Shown in pieces: positions 52,764 to 62,128 of a stretch of 64,000 nucleotides of DNA. Made by a program: the position numbers and the translations under genes. The stretch is taken from assembly GCA_965217565.1 (NCBI GenBank), contig CBDCIS010000002.1, positions 310,001 through 374,000 of the forward strand, read 5' to 3'. The number at the start of each line of letters is the position of its first letter. Position 1 is the stretch's first letter. The notes under the pieces are model-generated. The model worked only from the letters and a program-made list of their open reading frames with translations, had not been told where the DNA came from and made no database searches. This DNA comes from CBDCIS01 sp965217565 (GTDB taxonomy: Bacteria; Chloroflexota; Dehalococcoidia; Lucifugimonadales; CATOSD01).

Positions 52764-54464
52764 CTACTGAATCCTGATCTCCTTGAGCTTGGGCACGATC
52801 ATCGGCGTCACGCGGTAGTCCTTCACGTCCGGCTTCAAGAGAACGTGACGCTCACCGGTGTACCACAGCGGTACCCATGCCCCGTCGCCCACTATCAGTT
52901 CCTCCGCGTGCTGGTATAGCTGTACGCGCCTTAGCGGGTCCTGCTCGGTGCGCGCCTCCTCGAGAATCCGGTCCGCGTCCGTGTTGCTGTACGCGCCATG
53001 GTTCAGGCTACTATCCGTGTGAAACAGAATGTCGAGGAAGTCCTGCGGATCGGGATAATCGGCCTCCCATCCAAGCCCGGCAAAGGCCTGGAACTTGGAC
53101 TCGTTCAGGTCTTGCAGGTACGTGGCCCACTCGACCTGCTGGATTTCCACCTCTACGCCCAACACCTGCCTCCACATCTCAATCACCACTTCCAGGTCCA
53201 GCCCAATGGTGCCGCCGGTGCCGGGAACCGTTATCACGATTCGAGGGCGGGTTTCGGGGTCCGCGTATTTCGACTCGTTCAGCAACTCCTTGGCCAACTC
53301 GGCGTTATGCCTCAGCCCGACTAGCTCAGAGTTGTACGCGGGAAACCCCGGCGGCAGTATCCCAAACGCCGGTTCCACCAGCCCTGACAAGACCTCTTTG
53401 GCGATTAGCTCCTTGTCAACGGCGTGGTTGAGCGCCTGGCGGAACTTCACGTCGTCGAACGGCGCCATGCTGGTGTTGAATCCGATGTACGACACGCTGA
53501 AGTCGGGCGGCGCGATAATCAACTGCTCGTGTAGAGGCTCGTTGGGATCGAGCACGCGCTCGAGGTCGAACAGGCTCACTCCCGTAATGTCGATTTCGTC
53601 GTTTTCATACATCGCCATAGACTGGCCGCCGGCCAGGTTCAGCAAGATGGTTTCAACCTTCGCGGGCTCACGATAGTAGTGGGCGTTCCGCTCCAGCACT
53701 ATGCGTTCTCCAATCTTGTACTCTTTCAGCCTGAACGGGCCGGTGCCGTTTGGATTGTCTGTCCAGCTTCGCCCGCCCGCCTCGACGTTCGCCCTGTCCA
53801 ACACGTAGGCCGTCGGATAGGTCAGCTTGGCCAGGAAGTATGCCTTGGGCTCGTCCACGCTTATCTGGAGGGTCTGGTCGTCAACCACCTGGATACCGCT
53901 GATCTCCGTGGCCCGCCCCTCTATGTAATCCAGCGCTCCAACAATGTCATTGAGGTACGTATCGGCCACCGGCGACGCCGTCTCCGGATTGGCCGCCCGC
54001 TCTATCGACCATTTGAAGTCGTGAGCGGTGACCTTTTTGCCGTCGTGGAACTTCGCTTCGGGTCGAATAAGGAAGGTGTACTGCCGCCCGTCTTCGCTAA
54101 TCTCCCAGCGTTCGGCGATGTCGGGAACCAGCACGAGGTCTGTGTTCAGAGCGACGAGGCCGCTGTACAACTCGACGACCACGAACGACGATGTCGTGTC
54201 CGTTGTCAGATGAGGATCGAGGGTTGGAGGGTCTCTCCAAAGCCTGCGGAACACTCCGCCCACGGACTCCTCTTCAGCTTCTGACGCCTGCTGAGGCGCC
54301 GCCGCGCTCTCGGTCGGCGATGCGGTCGGCTGGCTGGCAGCCGCGGCCGCGGTCTGCGGTGTCGGCTCGGCGGTGACCACCAGAGGAACGGGCTCGGTAT
54401 CGGCGCTGCAGGCCAATGCCACGACTGCGACTAATGCCATCAAAAGAGCCAAGAACTTCTTCAT
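52764..54464 (-). CDS. Peptide/oligopeptide ABC transporter substrate-binding lipoprotein
   Basis: A 566-aa family 5 solute-binding protein. The signal peptide MKKFLALLMALVAVVALACS has a lipobox-type Cys. An Ala/Pro/Thr linker is followed by the SBP_bac_5 domain with RRLWRDPPTLDPHLTTDTTS, FLIRPEAKFHDGKKVTAHDFKWSIERA and, near the end, WVPLWYTGERHVLL. Ligands are probably peptides or similar nutrients. No permease or ATPase genes are near, so it works with a transporter encoded elsewhere. Confidence 0.9.
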   Translation of the reverse strand: MKKFLALLMALVAVVALACSADTEPVPLVVTAEPTPQTAAAAASQPTASPTESAAAPQQASEAEEESVGGVFRRLWRDPPTLDPHLTTDTTSSFVVVELYSGLVALNTDLVLVPDIAERWEISEDGRQYTFLIRPEAKFHDGKKVTAHDFKWSIERAANPETASPVADTYLNDIVGALDYIEGRATEISGIQVVDDQTLQISVDEPKAYFLAKLTYPTAYVLDRANVEAGGRSWTDNPNGTGPFRLKEYKIGERIVLERNAHYYREPAKVETILLNLAGGQSMAMYENDEIDITGVSLFDLERVLDPNEPLHEQLIIAPPDFSVSYIGFNTSMAPFDDVKFRQALNHAVDKELIAKEVLSGLVEPAFGILPPGFPAYNSELVGLRHNAELAKELLNESKYADPETRPRIVITVPGTGGTIGLDLEVVIEMWRQVLGVEVEIQQVEWATYLQDLNESKFQAFAGLGWEADYPDPQDFLDILFHTDSSLNHGAYSNTDADRILEEARTEQDPLRRVQLYQHAEELIVGDGAWVPLWYTGERHVLLKPDVKDYRVTPMIVPKLKEIRIQ

Positions 54465-54549
54465 CGTATGCCCCTTTCAGTCTCCTGTTATTCCGTATCT
54501 GGTACGTGAAGCCGGCCTGGCGCCGGCGGCGCTTGCGACGCGGCGCCCC

Positions 54550-55648
54550 CTATTCGCCTACTGTCGAAGATAGATACGCCTTTATGAAGTCGTCTATATC
54601 ACCATCCAGCACGCCCTCCGCGGATGACGCCTCGTAGTTCGTCCTGTGGTCCTTCACCATTCGATAAGGATGCAACACGTAGCTTCGGATCTGGTTGCCC
54701 CACTCCGGCGAAATGTGCTCTCCCTTCAGTCTCGCGAGTTCCTGGTTCTTCCGTTCGATCTCGCGCTCCACCAGGCGGGCCATGAGAATCCGCATCGCGA
54801 ACTCACGGTTCTGCCGCTGCGAGCGTTCATTCTGGCAACTCACCCTGATGCCGGAGGGAAGGTGGGTGATGCGCACGGCGGTGGAGTTTTTCTGCACGCT
54901 CTGTCCGCCCGCGCCGCCCGCCCTGAACACCTCCAGCTTAACGTCGTCCGGCTGTATGGTGACGTCCGTCCCTTCCTCGGCCTCGGGAAGCGCTTCCACC
55001 AGCGCGAAGGAGGTGTGCCTGGCGTGGTTCCCGTCGAAAGGAGAGATGCGAACCAGTCTGTGCACGCCTCGCTCCGCCCTGAGATACCCAAAGGCGTATG
55101 GCCCGGAAATCTGGACAGTCGTGCTCTTGATGCCGTTCTCTTCTCCCAGGGACACGTCTAGAACCTCACTTTCGAACCCGCGGCGCTCCGCCCAGCGCAG
55201 GTACATTCGCATCAGCATCCTCACCCAGTCCTGCGAATCCACGCCTCCCGCGCCCGCATGAAGCGCGATGATGGCGTTGCGGCTGTCGTACTCCCCCGAC
55301 AGCACCAGCTTGAACTCCATCTCCGTGAGCCTGTCTCTGATACTGGCGAAGTCGTTCTCCAGCGCGTCCCGCAGGGAGTCGTCGTCCTCCTCCAAGGCCA
55401 GGGCGATCAACTCGTCGACCGATGCCGCCCCTTCATCCAGCTCTCGCCACTCCGCAACCTCCTCATTCAGGCGGGACATCCTCCGCATCTTCTGCTGCGC
55501 CTGCGTGGGCGCGTCCCAGAAGCGGGGGTTCGAGGCCTCCCGTTCCAGCCTCTCGATCTCCTTCTCCTTCTCACCAAGGTCAAAGACGCACCTTGAAGTC
55601 TGCTATCTTTTCCCGTAACTCCAACAGCGCGGCCTTCAATTCCTGCAT
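54550..55648 (-). CDS. prfB: Peptide chain release factor 2, made by programmed +1 frameshift
   Basis: The gene starts at ATG 55648 (MQELKAALLELREKIADF). It reaches CTT-TGA-C at 55579-55585 after 22 codons, where the ribosome must shift +1 to continue as DLGEKEKEIERLEREASN. The shifted frame gives 343 more residues, 365 in all, the size of Escherichia coli RF2. An AAGGTG stretch lies just before the site, as a weak internal Shine-Dalgarno. Functional motifs are the stop-reading SPF (ISPFDGNHARH) and the hydrolysis GGQ (AGGAGGQSVQKNSTAVR). RF2 ends translation at UGA and UAA. A simple scan would miss the first 22 codons. Confidence 0.95.
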
Positions 55649-55894
55649 GTCCCTGAAACCTCTACACGAACCCGGATTCTGTATATTGAAACGTCACGTC
55701 CGCCAAACGGTTAGCATGGCTCATCCATCGTTGCCAACAACCAATTATATCAAGGCGCGATAGACAGCGGTAGCGAGTCCGCGTTAGTTCACGCGGCAAT
55801 CCCATCTTGTCGGCGTGTTGGGCGCGCTTGTGGGTGCCGCGACCAACATGTACAATCCCACTGACAACGCAACCTGACGGAGGCACTACAGGCC

Positions 55895-57469
55895 ATGCTA
55901 GACTTGCTCATCGAAGGCGGACTCATTATCGACGGAACTGGCAACCCGGGTTACTACGCCTCCGTCGGCGTCGAGGGAGACTCCCTGCGCGTCATCAGGG
56001 GGGACGTCTCAACCGTCGAAGCAGCCAGGACGATCGACGCGACTGGCCGCGTGGTCTGCCCCGGCTTCATCGACATGCACTCCCACGCCGGACTCGTTAT
56101 CCTGTCCGAACCCAGGCACGAGCCGAAGGTTCATCAGGGCATCACCACCGAGCTCGTGGGCGTGGACGGCAACTCCTACGCCCCCTTCCGATCCCACGAC
56201 GACTTCCTGCGCTTCGTGGAGCTCAACTCAGGCCTGGACGGGAACCCCACATTGCCCGGCCGATGGTCAACGGTGGAGCAGTACCTTGCCATGTTCGACC
56301 GTAAGGTCGCAGTCAACATCGCCTACATCCTGGGGAACTCCCCCGTGAGAATCGACGCCATCGGTTGGGATGACAGGCCCGCGACCCCGGCCGAGGTTGC
56401 AAGCATGAAGTCCATGATTCGCGAGGCCATGGAAGAGGGCGCCGTCGGCCTGTCCACTGGCCTCGACTATCCCCCCGGCAACTACGCCGACACCAACGAG
56501 ATAGTCGAACTGTCCAGGCAGGTCGCCGACATGGGAGGAATCTACCACACGCACGTCCGCTACCGGCTTGGCGACCAGTTCCTGGACCCCTTTAGGGAGG
56601 CCATCGAGATTGGTCAGCGCAGCGGAGCGCCCCTGCACGTAACCCACTTCTACCAGAAGGCACCCAGTCCCGGCGGAGGCCACAGGCTCATCCAACTGAT
56701 AGAGGACGCCCAGGGAGCGGGACAGGACATCACCTTCGACAGCTACCCCTACATTTACGGAAGCACGCGCATCCTCATCGTGTTCCCGGACTGGACGCAC
56801 GACGGCGGGCCGGAGCGGCTCAAGGAGGTGCTCCGCTCTGATGATGCCCGCGAACGCCTGCGGCGCGAGATTGGCCCGCGCGCGCCTACCTGGCACGACA
56901 TGTGGCTCACCTACTTCAAAAGGCCCGAAAACCACAAGTACGAGGGCCGCTCCGTCGCCGAAATAGCCGAGATGATGAGCGCCCATCCGGTGGACGCGCT
57001 TTGCGACCTCCTCCTTGCCGAGGACCTCCAGACCTGCTACGTAGCCGCGGGCGCGAACGGCAACACTCTGCCCGCTTTCGTCACCCACCCCATGTCCATG
57101 GTCGGCAGCGACGCTGTCCTGCTCGGCGACTTCCCGAGCCCCAGGACCTACGGCTGCTTCCCCATAATCCTGGCCGAGTTCGTGCGCGAAGAGCGCCAGA
57201 TGTCCCTCCCGGAGGCCATCCGCAAGATGACGTCCTTCCCTGCCCAAAGGCTGGGACTGCCCGACAGAGGCATCCTCCGCGACGGCATGAAGGCCGACAT
57301 CACCGTTTTCGATCCCGCCGGCGTAAGCGCCCCCGCCACTCGAACCAACCCCAAGCAACTACCCGTAGGCATCGAGTACGTGATAGTCAACGGAACCTTG
57401 GTCATAGACCAGTCCATGCACACAGGCGCCCTCCCCGGCCGCGCCCTAAAACACCGCCGCAGCCACTGA
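55895..57469 (+). CDS. N-acyl-D-amino-acid deacylase-like amidohydrolase
   Basis: A 524-aa amidohydrolase (D-aminoacylase type). It has LDLLIEGGLIIDGTGNPG, VVCPGFIDMHSHAG with the HxH metal pair, the STGLDYPPGNYADTNEI region, GGIYHTHVR (His for His220 of the Alcaligenes enzyme) and HVTHF (His250). The bridging Cys of D-aminoacylases (TGNCG) is Asp91 here (VGVDGNS). It would hydrolyse N-acyl-D-amino acids or related amides, but the ligand change makes the exact activity uncertain. It converges on the hydrolase gene that follows. Confidence 0.85.
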   Translation: MLDLLIEGGLIIDGTGNPGYYASVGVEGDSLRVIRGDVSTVEAARTIDATGRVVCPGFIDMHSHAGLVILSEPRHEPKVHQGITTELVGVDGNSYAPFRSHDDFLRFVELNSGLDGNPTLPGRWSTVEQYLAMFDRKVAVNIAYILGNSPVRIDAIGWDDRPATPAEVASMKSMIREAMEEGAVGLSTGLDYPPGNYADTNEIVELSRQVADMGGIYHTHVRYRLGDQFLDPFREAIEIGQRSGAPLHVTHFYQKAPSPGGGHRLIQLIEDAQGAGQDITFDSYPYIYGSTRILIVFPDWTHDGGPERLKEVLRSDDARERLRREIGPRAPTWHDMWLTYFKRPENHKYEGRSVAEIAEMMSAHPVDALCDLLLAEDLQTCYVAAGANGNTLPAFVTHPMSMVGSDAVLLGDFPSPRTYGCFPIILAEFVREERQMSLPEAIRKMTSFPAQRLGLPDRGILRDGMKADITVFDPAGVSAPATRTNPKQLPVGIEYVIVNGTLVIDQSMHTGALPGRALKHRRSH

Positions 57470-57481
57470 TACATTGATGAA

Positions 57482-59332
57482 CTAACAGATCGGCAGCACA
57501 ACGCACGACGGCCGCTCCGCGTCATGATACACCGTCTGCTGCGCCACATCGTACCGTTGCTCCGTGCCCAGCGGCCCGCCCGTGTTGGGGTTGACGTCGA
57601 AGCGCGGCCAGTTGCTGCTGCTTATGTCCAGCCTAATCCTGTGCCCGGCTTTGAACACGTTCGACGTTGGGTAAAGCTGGAACACGAACTCATAAGGCGT
57701 ACCTGGCGTCATCAACTCCGCCTTTTCCCAACCGTTGCGGTATCGTGCGCGGATGATCGAATCCGTTATGTTGATGGCAAGGCCATCGGGGTGGTCGCCG
57801 CTGGGCGGATATACGTCGATCAGCTTGGCCGTGAAGTCGGTATCGACCGCGGACGAAGCCGCCCATAGCCGCATTTCGATAGGTCCCGTAACCTCGACCG
57901 CTTCCTCCAGCGAGGGAGTCTGGAAGGTCAGAACGTCCGCGCGCGAACTCAGCGGCAGCGCGTCCTTGCAGCCGAAGAAGTCCGGCCGTCCGCGCTGGTC
58001 GAACGCTCCCGCGCGCATGATAGTCTCAGCCGCCGAAATCCCGCCGCCCATGGTGGGCACGGGATTTTTGGGATCGAACGTGTAGCGGCTCGGCTCTGAC
58101 GCCCCATCCTCCGGCCGCTCGGTAGAAAGGGAGCCGCCGCCAACCAGGTAGAACGGCGTGAAGCTGGTCGAGGGTAGGGGCCAGTCGGTTTCGCTGCGCC
58201 AGTAACCGCCGTGGTTTATCAGCCCGACGTATTCCGCGTTCGCCCCGGGCGACCCCGTAACGCACCTGCTGCCGCCGCCCGTTCCCATAGTGAAGATGCG
58301 CACCGGCGACCAGTCGGCTACCTCAGTGCGCATTCCCTTCAGGTGGTGGTCGAACCACGCAAGCCTGAGATCATTGTAGTCGATGTGGGCCTTCAGTCCG
58401 AAGTCAACGTCGCCCGCGTTGGTCACCTCGTACTGCCCGTGAGTCCAGGGCCCCATGAGTAGATGCTGAGGAGAGCGTTTCGTCCTGCTGAGCGCGGCGT
58501 AGCACGCGCAGGTGTTCCGCGCGTACGAGTCGTACCAGCCGCCGAGGTACAGCGTCGGAACGTCGGCGTGCTGGTCGTAGTACTCCGCCGGCGCGTAACC
58601 ACGCTGCTTCCAGTAGTCGTCGTACTCCCCATGCGTGAGGATGTCTATGGCCCAGCGTTCGTAGGAAGGCAGCCGGCGCAAGATAGTCGCGCCCTCCTTG
58701 ATTGGGAACTGTCTCACGATATGGGGCAGGTTCTCCGTGTACTCCCTGACAAGCGCGGCCTTCAACGACGGGTCGGCCTCCGCCTCCTTGCTCGTGGTGG
58801 CCATGCGAAAGGCGTAGATGAGGAACCGCTGTTCCAGCGTTCCGTTCTGGCGCATGGAGCTGTGGTAGTAGTTGGACGCGCCCACCGCGACGACCATCGT
58901 GGACAGGTGAGGCGGGTTGAGCGTCGCCAGCGCCGCCTGGTCGCTGCCCGCGTACGAGTCGCCCATCGTGCCAACCTTGCCGTTGCTCCATGGCTGTCCG
59001 GCCAGCCATGCGACGGTGTCGTAACCGTCCGGCGCCTCCTTGGCGAAGGCGTAGAACTCGCCCTCCGACTTGAACCTGCCCCGCACGTCCTGGATGACGC
59101 AAACGTAGCCCCTCCGCGCGAAGTATTTTGCCTTTGAGACCTGGCGCGGCGTGGCCTTTTCGTAGGGCGTCCGCTCCAGAACGACGGGGAACTCTCCCTC
59201 CGCCCCGCGACCGCCAACGGCGGGGAAGTAGATGTCCGCCGCCAGCCTTACGCCGTCGCGCATCGGCGCCATTACGTTCTGCTCCACGACCGCGTCGTAC
59301 TGCTGGTGCGAGCCTTCGTATGCTTCTACCAT
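57482..59332 (-). CDS. CocE/NonD-family (peptidase S15-like) hydrolase
   Basis: A 616-aa alpha/beta hydrolase of the Xaa-Pro dipeptidyl-peptidase/cocaine-esterase type. It has DGVRLAADIYFP, LERTPYEK, VIQDVRGRFKSEGEF, and the nucleophile elbow GDSYAGSDQAAL (about residues 122-133). PTLYLGGWYDSYARNTCACYAAL and a C-terminal jelly-roll region (IRLDISSSNWPRFDVNPNTGG) complete the fold. Such enzymes hydrolyse esters or amides of acyl groups. AGGAGC precedes the ATG. It is the third of a run of hydrolases. Confidence 0.88.
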   Translation of the reverse strand: MVEAYEGSHQQYDAVVEQNVMAPMRDGVRLAADIYFPAVGGRGAEGEFPVVLERTPYEKATPRQVSKAKYFARRGYVCVIQDVRGRFKSEGEFYAFAKEAPDGYDTVAWLAGQPWSNGKVGTMGDSYAGSDQAALATLNPPHLSTMVVAVGASNYYHSSMRQNGTLEQRFLIYAFRMATTSKEAEADPSLKAALVREYTENLPHIVRQFPIKEGATILRRLPSYERWAIDILTHGEYDDYWKQRGYAPAEYYDQHADVPTLYLGGWYDSYARNTCACYAALSRTKRSPQHLLMGPWTHGQYEVTNAGDVDFGLKAHIDYNDLRLAWFDHHLKGMRTEVADWSPVRIFTMGTGGGSRCVTGSPGANAEYVGLINHGGYWRSETDWPLPSTSFTPFYLVGGGSLSTERPEDGASEPSRYTFDPKNPVPTMGGGISAAETIMRAGAFDQRGRPDFFGCKDALPLSSRADVLTFQTPSLEEAVEVTGPIEMRLWAASSAVDTDFTAKLIDVYPPSGDHPDGLAINITDSIIRARYRNGWEKAELMTPGTPYEFVFQLYPTSNVFKAGHRIRLDISSSNWPRFDVNPNTGGPLGTEQRYDVAQQTVYHDAERPSCVVLPIC

Positions 59333-59375
59333 TGCAATAGCTCCTCGTCTCTATGAATTGCCGCAGGGATTGAGG

Positions 59376-60158
59376 CTAACTGAATTTGAACACGTTCGAG
59401 GCCGTTCGGCCCATGACCCATTCGTTGTCTTCCTTCCGGCTCAACGCCGGGTGCTCCTGGACTCCCCGGAGGGCATTACGATAGCCCTCACGACCGCTTA
59501 CGGGCGGGTAGTCGCTGCCCCACATCATGCGGCGGGGACCGAAGGCGTCGTAGGCCATCTCTAGCAGGGGAGGGGTGTAGTCGAAGGAAAACCCCGGCTT
59601 CAACACCGGGGGCCGTGCGCTGATTTCGCCGAGTCCTCCCACCTTGATGTACGTGTTGGGGTAGCGGGACAGCGCCAGAGCGTTCTTGTAGGAGGTGTAG
59701 GGCGGCTCCGCGCCCTGCCTCACGCCTGCGAGATGCTCTATGATGATGGGCAATTCCGACAGTTCGGATACCAGGTTGTCGAACTCGTCGGAGGCAAACT
59801 CCGTAACGTCTCCCAGGCTGCTCACCACCAGGCCAAGCTCCGATGCCGTGCGCCAGATTGCCAGGGGGTCGGGGCCTGGAGAGCGAACGGTCGGGCTGAG
59901 CCGCACGCCGACGGCGCCCAGGGCGGCCCACCTCTCCAGGGCGGATGGCGCGTCGGCGCGCGACGCATCGACTATTACGACGACCACAAAGCGCCCCGGA
60001 AAGCGATTGGCGCACTCCAACAGGTAGCTGTTGTCGAACGTTCCCCGGTGCTGAATGAGGGCAGCCTTCTCGACGCCGTTGACGTTCATCTGGTGAAGCA
60101 GAAGTTCCACAGGCTCGAACCAGTTCTGCCCGGCGTGGCAATGAGTGTCGATAATCAT
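59376..60158 (-). CDS. Amidohydrolase-2 (TIM-barrel) family hydrolase
   Basis: A 260-aa protein opening MIIDTHCHAGQNWFEPVELLLHQM, with the metal-binding HxH of the amidohydrolase-2 family (decarboxylases and lactonases). Further signatures are IIIEHLAGV (a metal His) and RRMMWGSDYPPVSG, the family's late Asp. GGGAGGAACG precedes the ATG. The substrate is unknown; the family acts on 2-pyrone-4,6-dicarboxylate, aminocarboxymuconate and similar compounds. It lies in a co-directional cluster with the S15-like hydrolase and an NTF2-like protein. Confidence 0.82.
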   Translation of the reverse strand: MIIDTHCHAGQNWFEPVELLLHQMNVNGVEKAALIQHRGTFDNSYLLECANRFPGRFVVVVIVDASRADAPSALERWAALGAVGVRLSPTVRSPGPDPLAIWRTASELGLVVSSLGDVTEFASDEFDNLVSELSELPIIIEHLAGVRQGAEPPYTSYKNALALSRYPNTYIKVGGLGEISARPPVLKPGFSFDYTPPLLEMAYDAFGPRRMMWGSDYPPVSGREGYRNALRGVQEHPALSRKEDNEWVMGRTASNVFKFS

Positions 60159-60197
60159 CGTTCCTCCCTAAATCTACCTGCGCCCAGCCGGACGCCG

Positions 60198-60647
60198 CTA
60201 AGCTGGCCCGCGTCCGTAGGTGCGAGGCGGTGTGCCCGGGTTCAGCGAAAAGTGGGTATGGGTTGCCAGCCAGACGCCGTCGCGCCGCTCCAGCGTCACC
60301 GTCGCGCGGCCTGGTCGAAAGAAAGGCTTGCCATCCTCGTAGAAACCGGTCGACGTCCACGTGGCAACGCCCCACGCGCAACGCCCATTCCCGGCGGAGC
60401 GGACACTGTCGAGGTTAACCTCGAAGTCCTCGATATTCGGCCAGATACCCTCCCACTGGTTGGCCTGCAGAGCGTCCAGCCCCGAAACTATATCCGCCTT
60501 CGTCCCAAACGATACCACGTCGGTGGCAAAGATGGCCCGCGTCGAGTCGTAGTCCACGGACGCGCAATATCGCCCAAGCAGCCCAAACCACTCCCTAACA
60601 GCCGCATCTGGCTCAGAGACGGTAACTCGCTGATTCGTATCGCTCAT
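60198..60647 (-). CDS. SnoaL/NTF2-like fold protein
   Basis: About 149 aa from the ATG at 60647 (MSDTNQRVTVSE), which has TTTAGGA upstream; an in-frame extension to 60686 is less likely. The pattern VREWFGLLGRYCASVDYDSTRAIFATDVVSFGT fits the NTF2-like (DUF4440/SnoaL-like) fold, which forms a cone-shaped ligand pocket. So do the later WTSTGFYEDGKPFFRPGRATVTLERRDGVWLATHTHFSL stretches. The family includes small hydrolases, cyclases and orphan proteins. The role here may be related to the hydrolases beside it. Confidence 0.75.
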   Translation of the reverse strand: MSDTNQRVTVSEPDAAVREWFGLLGRYCASVDYDSTRAIFATDVVSFGTKADIVSGLDALQANQWEGIWPNIEDFEVNLDSVRSAGNGRCAWGVATWTSTGFYEDGKPFFRPGRATVTLERRDGVWLATHTHFSLNPGTPPRTYGRGPA

Positions 60648-60802
60648 CGCAATAGTCCTAAACCCGCGCAATCCATCATTGGCCACAATCCAAAACCGAA
60701 TCGATTCCGCGTTCGTCCCAACGCCTCAACCCGCCCCATGTTACATCATCCCATCCAGGCCATCCACCACAAACAGCGCACTCTACGCACGCCATCGGAG
60801 CG

Positions 60803-60930
60803 TTCCAGGGTCTTTCCAAAGTTGGTATTGTCGCTATTTCACAGGCATCCTTGCTCTGGGTTCCCGCTTTCGCGGGAACGACGGTTGGAGGTCGAAGCCG
60901 AAAGTCGTAACTTTGGAAAGGCCCTGGGTT
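60803..60930. repeat. Possible small inverted-repeat element upstream of def
   Basis: CCAGGGTCTTTCCAAAGTT (60805-60823) and its reverse-complement partner AACTTTGGAAAGGCCCTGG (60909-60927, one mismatch) bound a segment of about 125 bp. Inside is a TTCCCGC-TTTC-GCGGGAA palindrome. A third copy of the word lies at 61252. The layout recalls a MITE, but no target-site duplication is obvious. Confidence 0.5.
60861..60878. repeat. REP-like palindrome (TTCCCGC/GCGGGAA family)
   Basis: A perfect 7-bp stem TTCCCGC-TTTC-GCGGGAA, flanked by CTGGG and CGACGG. It is related to the copy at 10245. Confidence 0.6.
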
Positions 60931-60944
60931 CTGACAACCCCCTA

Positions 60945-60973
60945 TTGACAAATACGAACGCCAGTGCTATCAT
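60945..60973 (+). promoter_or_regulatory. Promoter of the leader-repeat type upstream of def
   Basis: TTGACA (60945-60950), 17 bases containing CGAACGCCAGTGC, TATCAT (60968-60973). The spacer matches that of leader repeats 1-3, although the following sequence differs. It reads towards def, about 400 bases away. Confidence 0.6.
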
Positions 60974-61251
60974 CCCCTCATCCAGCACAAATCCATCCGC
61001 CACGTAGCCCATAACCCAAACCGCCCGTCTGACCCGTGCCGCAAAATGTACGATTTGGCAGGCAAACCAACCTGATTGAGCGTCGTTTTCTTGATAATCC
61101 AGCCCCCCAGCCAGCTAGGAGATACCGCAAAATGCGTGAAGATACGACACCTGAAAGCAGTTTGACCCTTTTCGCCACCAATCTCACCCAAAGGCAGAAG
61201 GCCGCTCGGCAATCCAGGTGCACGCTGGGGTATGTCCTTCAGTAATGAGTC

Positions 61252-61271
61252 AACTTTGGAAAGGCCCTGGG
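61252..61271 (+). repeat. Direct copy of the AACTTTGGAAAGGCCCTGGG word
   Basis: Twenty bases identical to 60909-60928, in the same orientation, about 100 bases before def. Together the two flank the leader-type promoter. Confidence 0.6.
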
Positions 61272-61373
61272 AGCGTTCAGTCAGGCTTTACAGCCCGCTA
61301 GTAGGACGGATATAATCAAACGACGGGCTTAGCGAATGTCAATGGCCCGGCTCCGCCAAGAGGGAGAGAAGAA

Positions 61374-61967
61374 TTGGCCGTCCGCCCCATACTGAAGTTG
61401 CCCCACCCTATGCTGAGGAAGCGCGCCAAGAAGGTGCGCAAGGTGGATGCGTCCGTCTTGCGGCTTGCCCATGACATGGTCGACACCATGCAGAAGGAAG
61501 AGGGCGTAGGCTTGGCCGCGAACCAGGTGGGAGTCCTGCGGAGGGTCATAGTCATCCAACTGCCTGAAGAGGAACCCAGGATATATATCAACCCGGAGAT
61601 TGTTCACCGCGACGGCGAACGGGAGGTGGAGGAAGGGTGCCTGAGCATCCCCGGCTACAAGGGCCTTGTAACGAGGGCTATCTGGGTAAAGTTCAGCGCC
61701 CTCGACCACACCTCGACGCTGGTCAAGCTCAAAACCGACGGTTTGCTGGCGCAGGCGCTCGAACACGAAGTTGACCATCTGAATGGCATACTCTACGTAG
61801 ATCACCTCGAGAGCCACGAGATGCTGATCAAGCTGGAGGCCCCCTCTGAGGATGGCGAACCAGGCAGCAACGGCCGTTACAATAACAATGGCGCAGTGGC
61901 GGAACCGCTTCCTGCGAAGTCGCACCCGGAAGAGTTGGAGATACCCGCTACGATGAAGATCAGCTAA
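61374..61967 (+). CDS. def: Peptide deformylase
   Basis: A 197-aa metalloenzyme that removes the N-formyl group from new proteins. All three motifs are intact: GVGLAANQVG, EGCLSIPG (metal Cys) and QALEHEVDHLNG (metal His pair and catalytic Glu). A C-terminal tail of about 45 residues is polar and variable. The start is TTG 61374, preceded by GGGAGAGAAG; no upstream ATG exists in frame. It lies downstream of a long repeat-rich leader. Confidence 0.95.
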   Translation: MAVRPILKLPHPMLRKRAKKVRKVDASVLRLAHDMVDTMQKEEGVGLAANQVGVLRRVIVIQLPEEEPRIYINPEIVHRDGEREVEEGCLSIPGYKGLVTRAIWVKFSALDHTSTLVKLKTDGLLAQALEHEVDHLNGILYVDHLESHEMLIKLEAPSEDGEPGSNGRYNNNGAVAEPLPAKSHPEELEIPATMKIS

Positions 61968-62128
61968 GGCATTCATGGGAGCAGCCTTCCAAAATCCCCT
62001 CATGTGGATTTCATCTCCAGCCCTTCGTATAGGTCGCTGCTCATACCGCAAAGAGTGATAATTCTTCAACCTTTCATAGGGACGCTTGATGTCTGTCGCC
62101 CAGCCTTGAGCGCCAGCGCGACCTAGAG

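Larger units (their letters stand above)
60687..61373 (+). other. Repeat-rich intergenic region upstream of def
   Basis: No convincing gene. It holds three copies of a 19-20 bp word, a REP-like palindrome (60861-60878) and a promoter of the leader-repeat type (60945-60973). The rest contains two short ACCGCAAAATG-like words. The def ribosome-binding site GGGAGAG ends the region. Confidence 0.55.

Noticed and set aside
60969..61245. Small frames on both strands upstream of def
   Set aside because: They cross the promoter and repeat words, have no ribosome-binding site, and show no protein motif.
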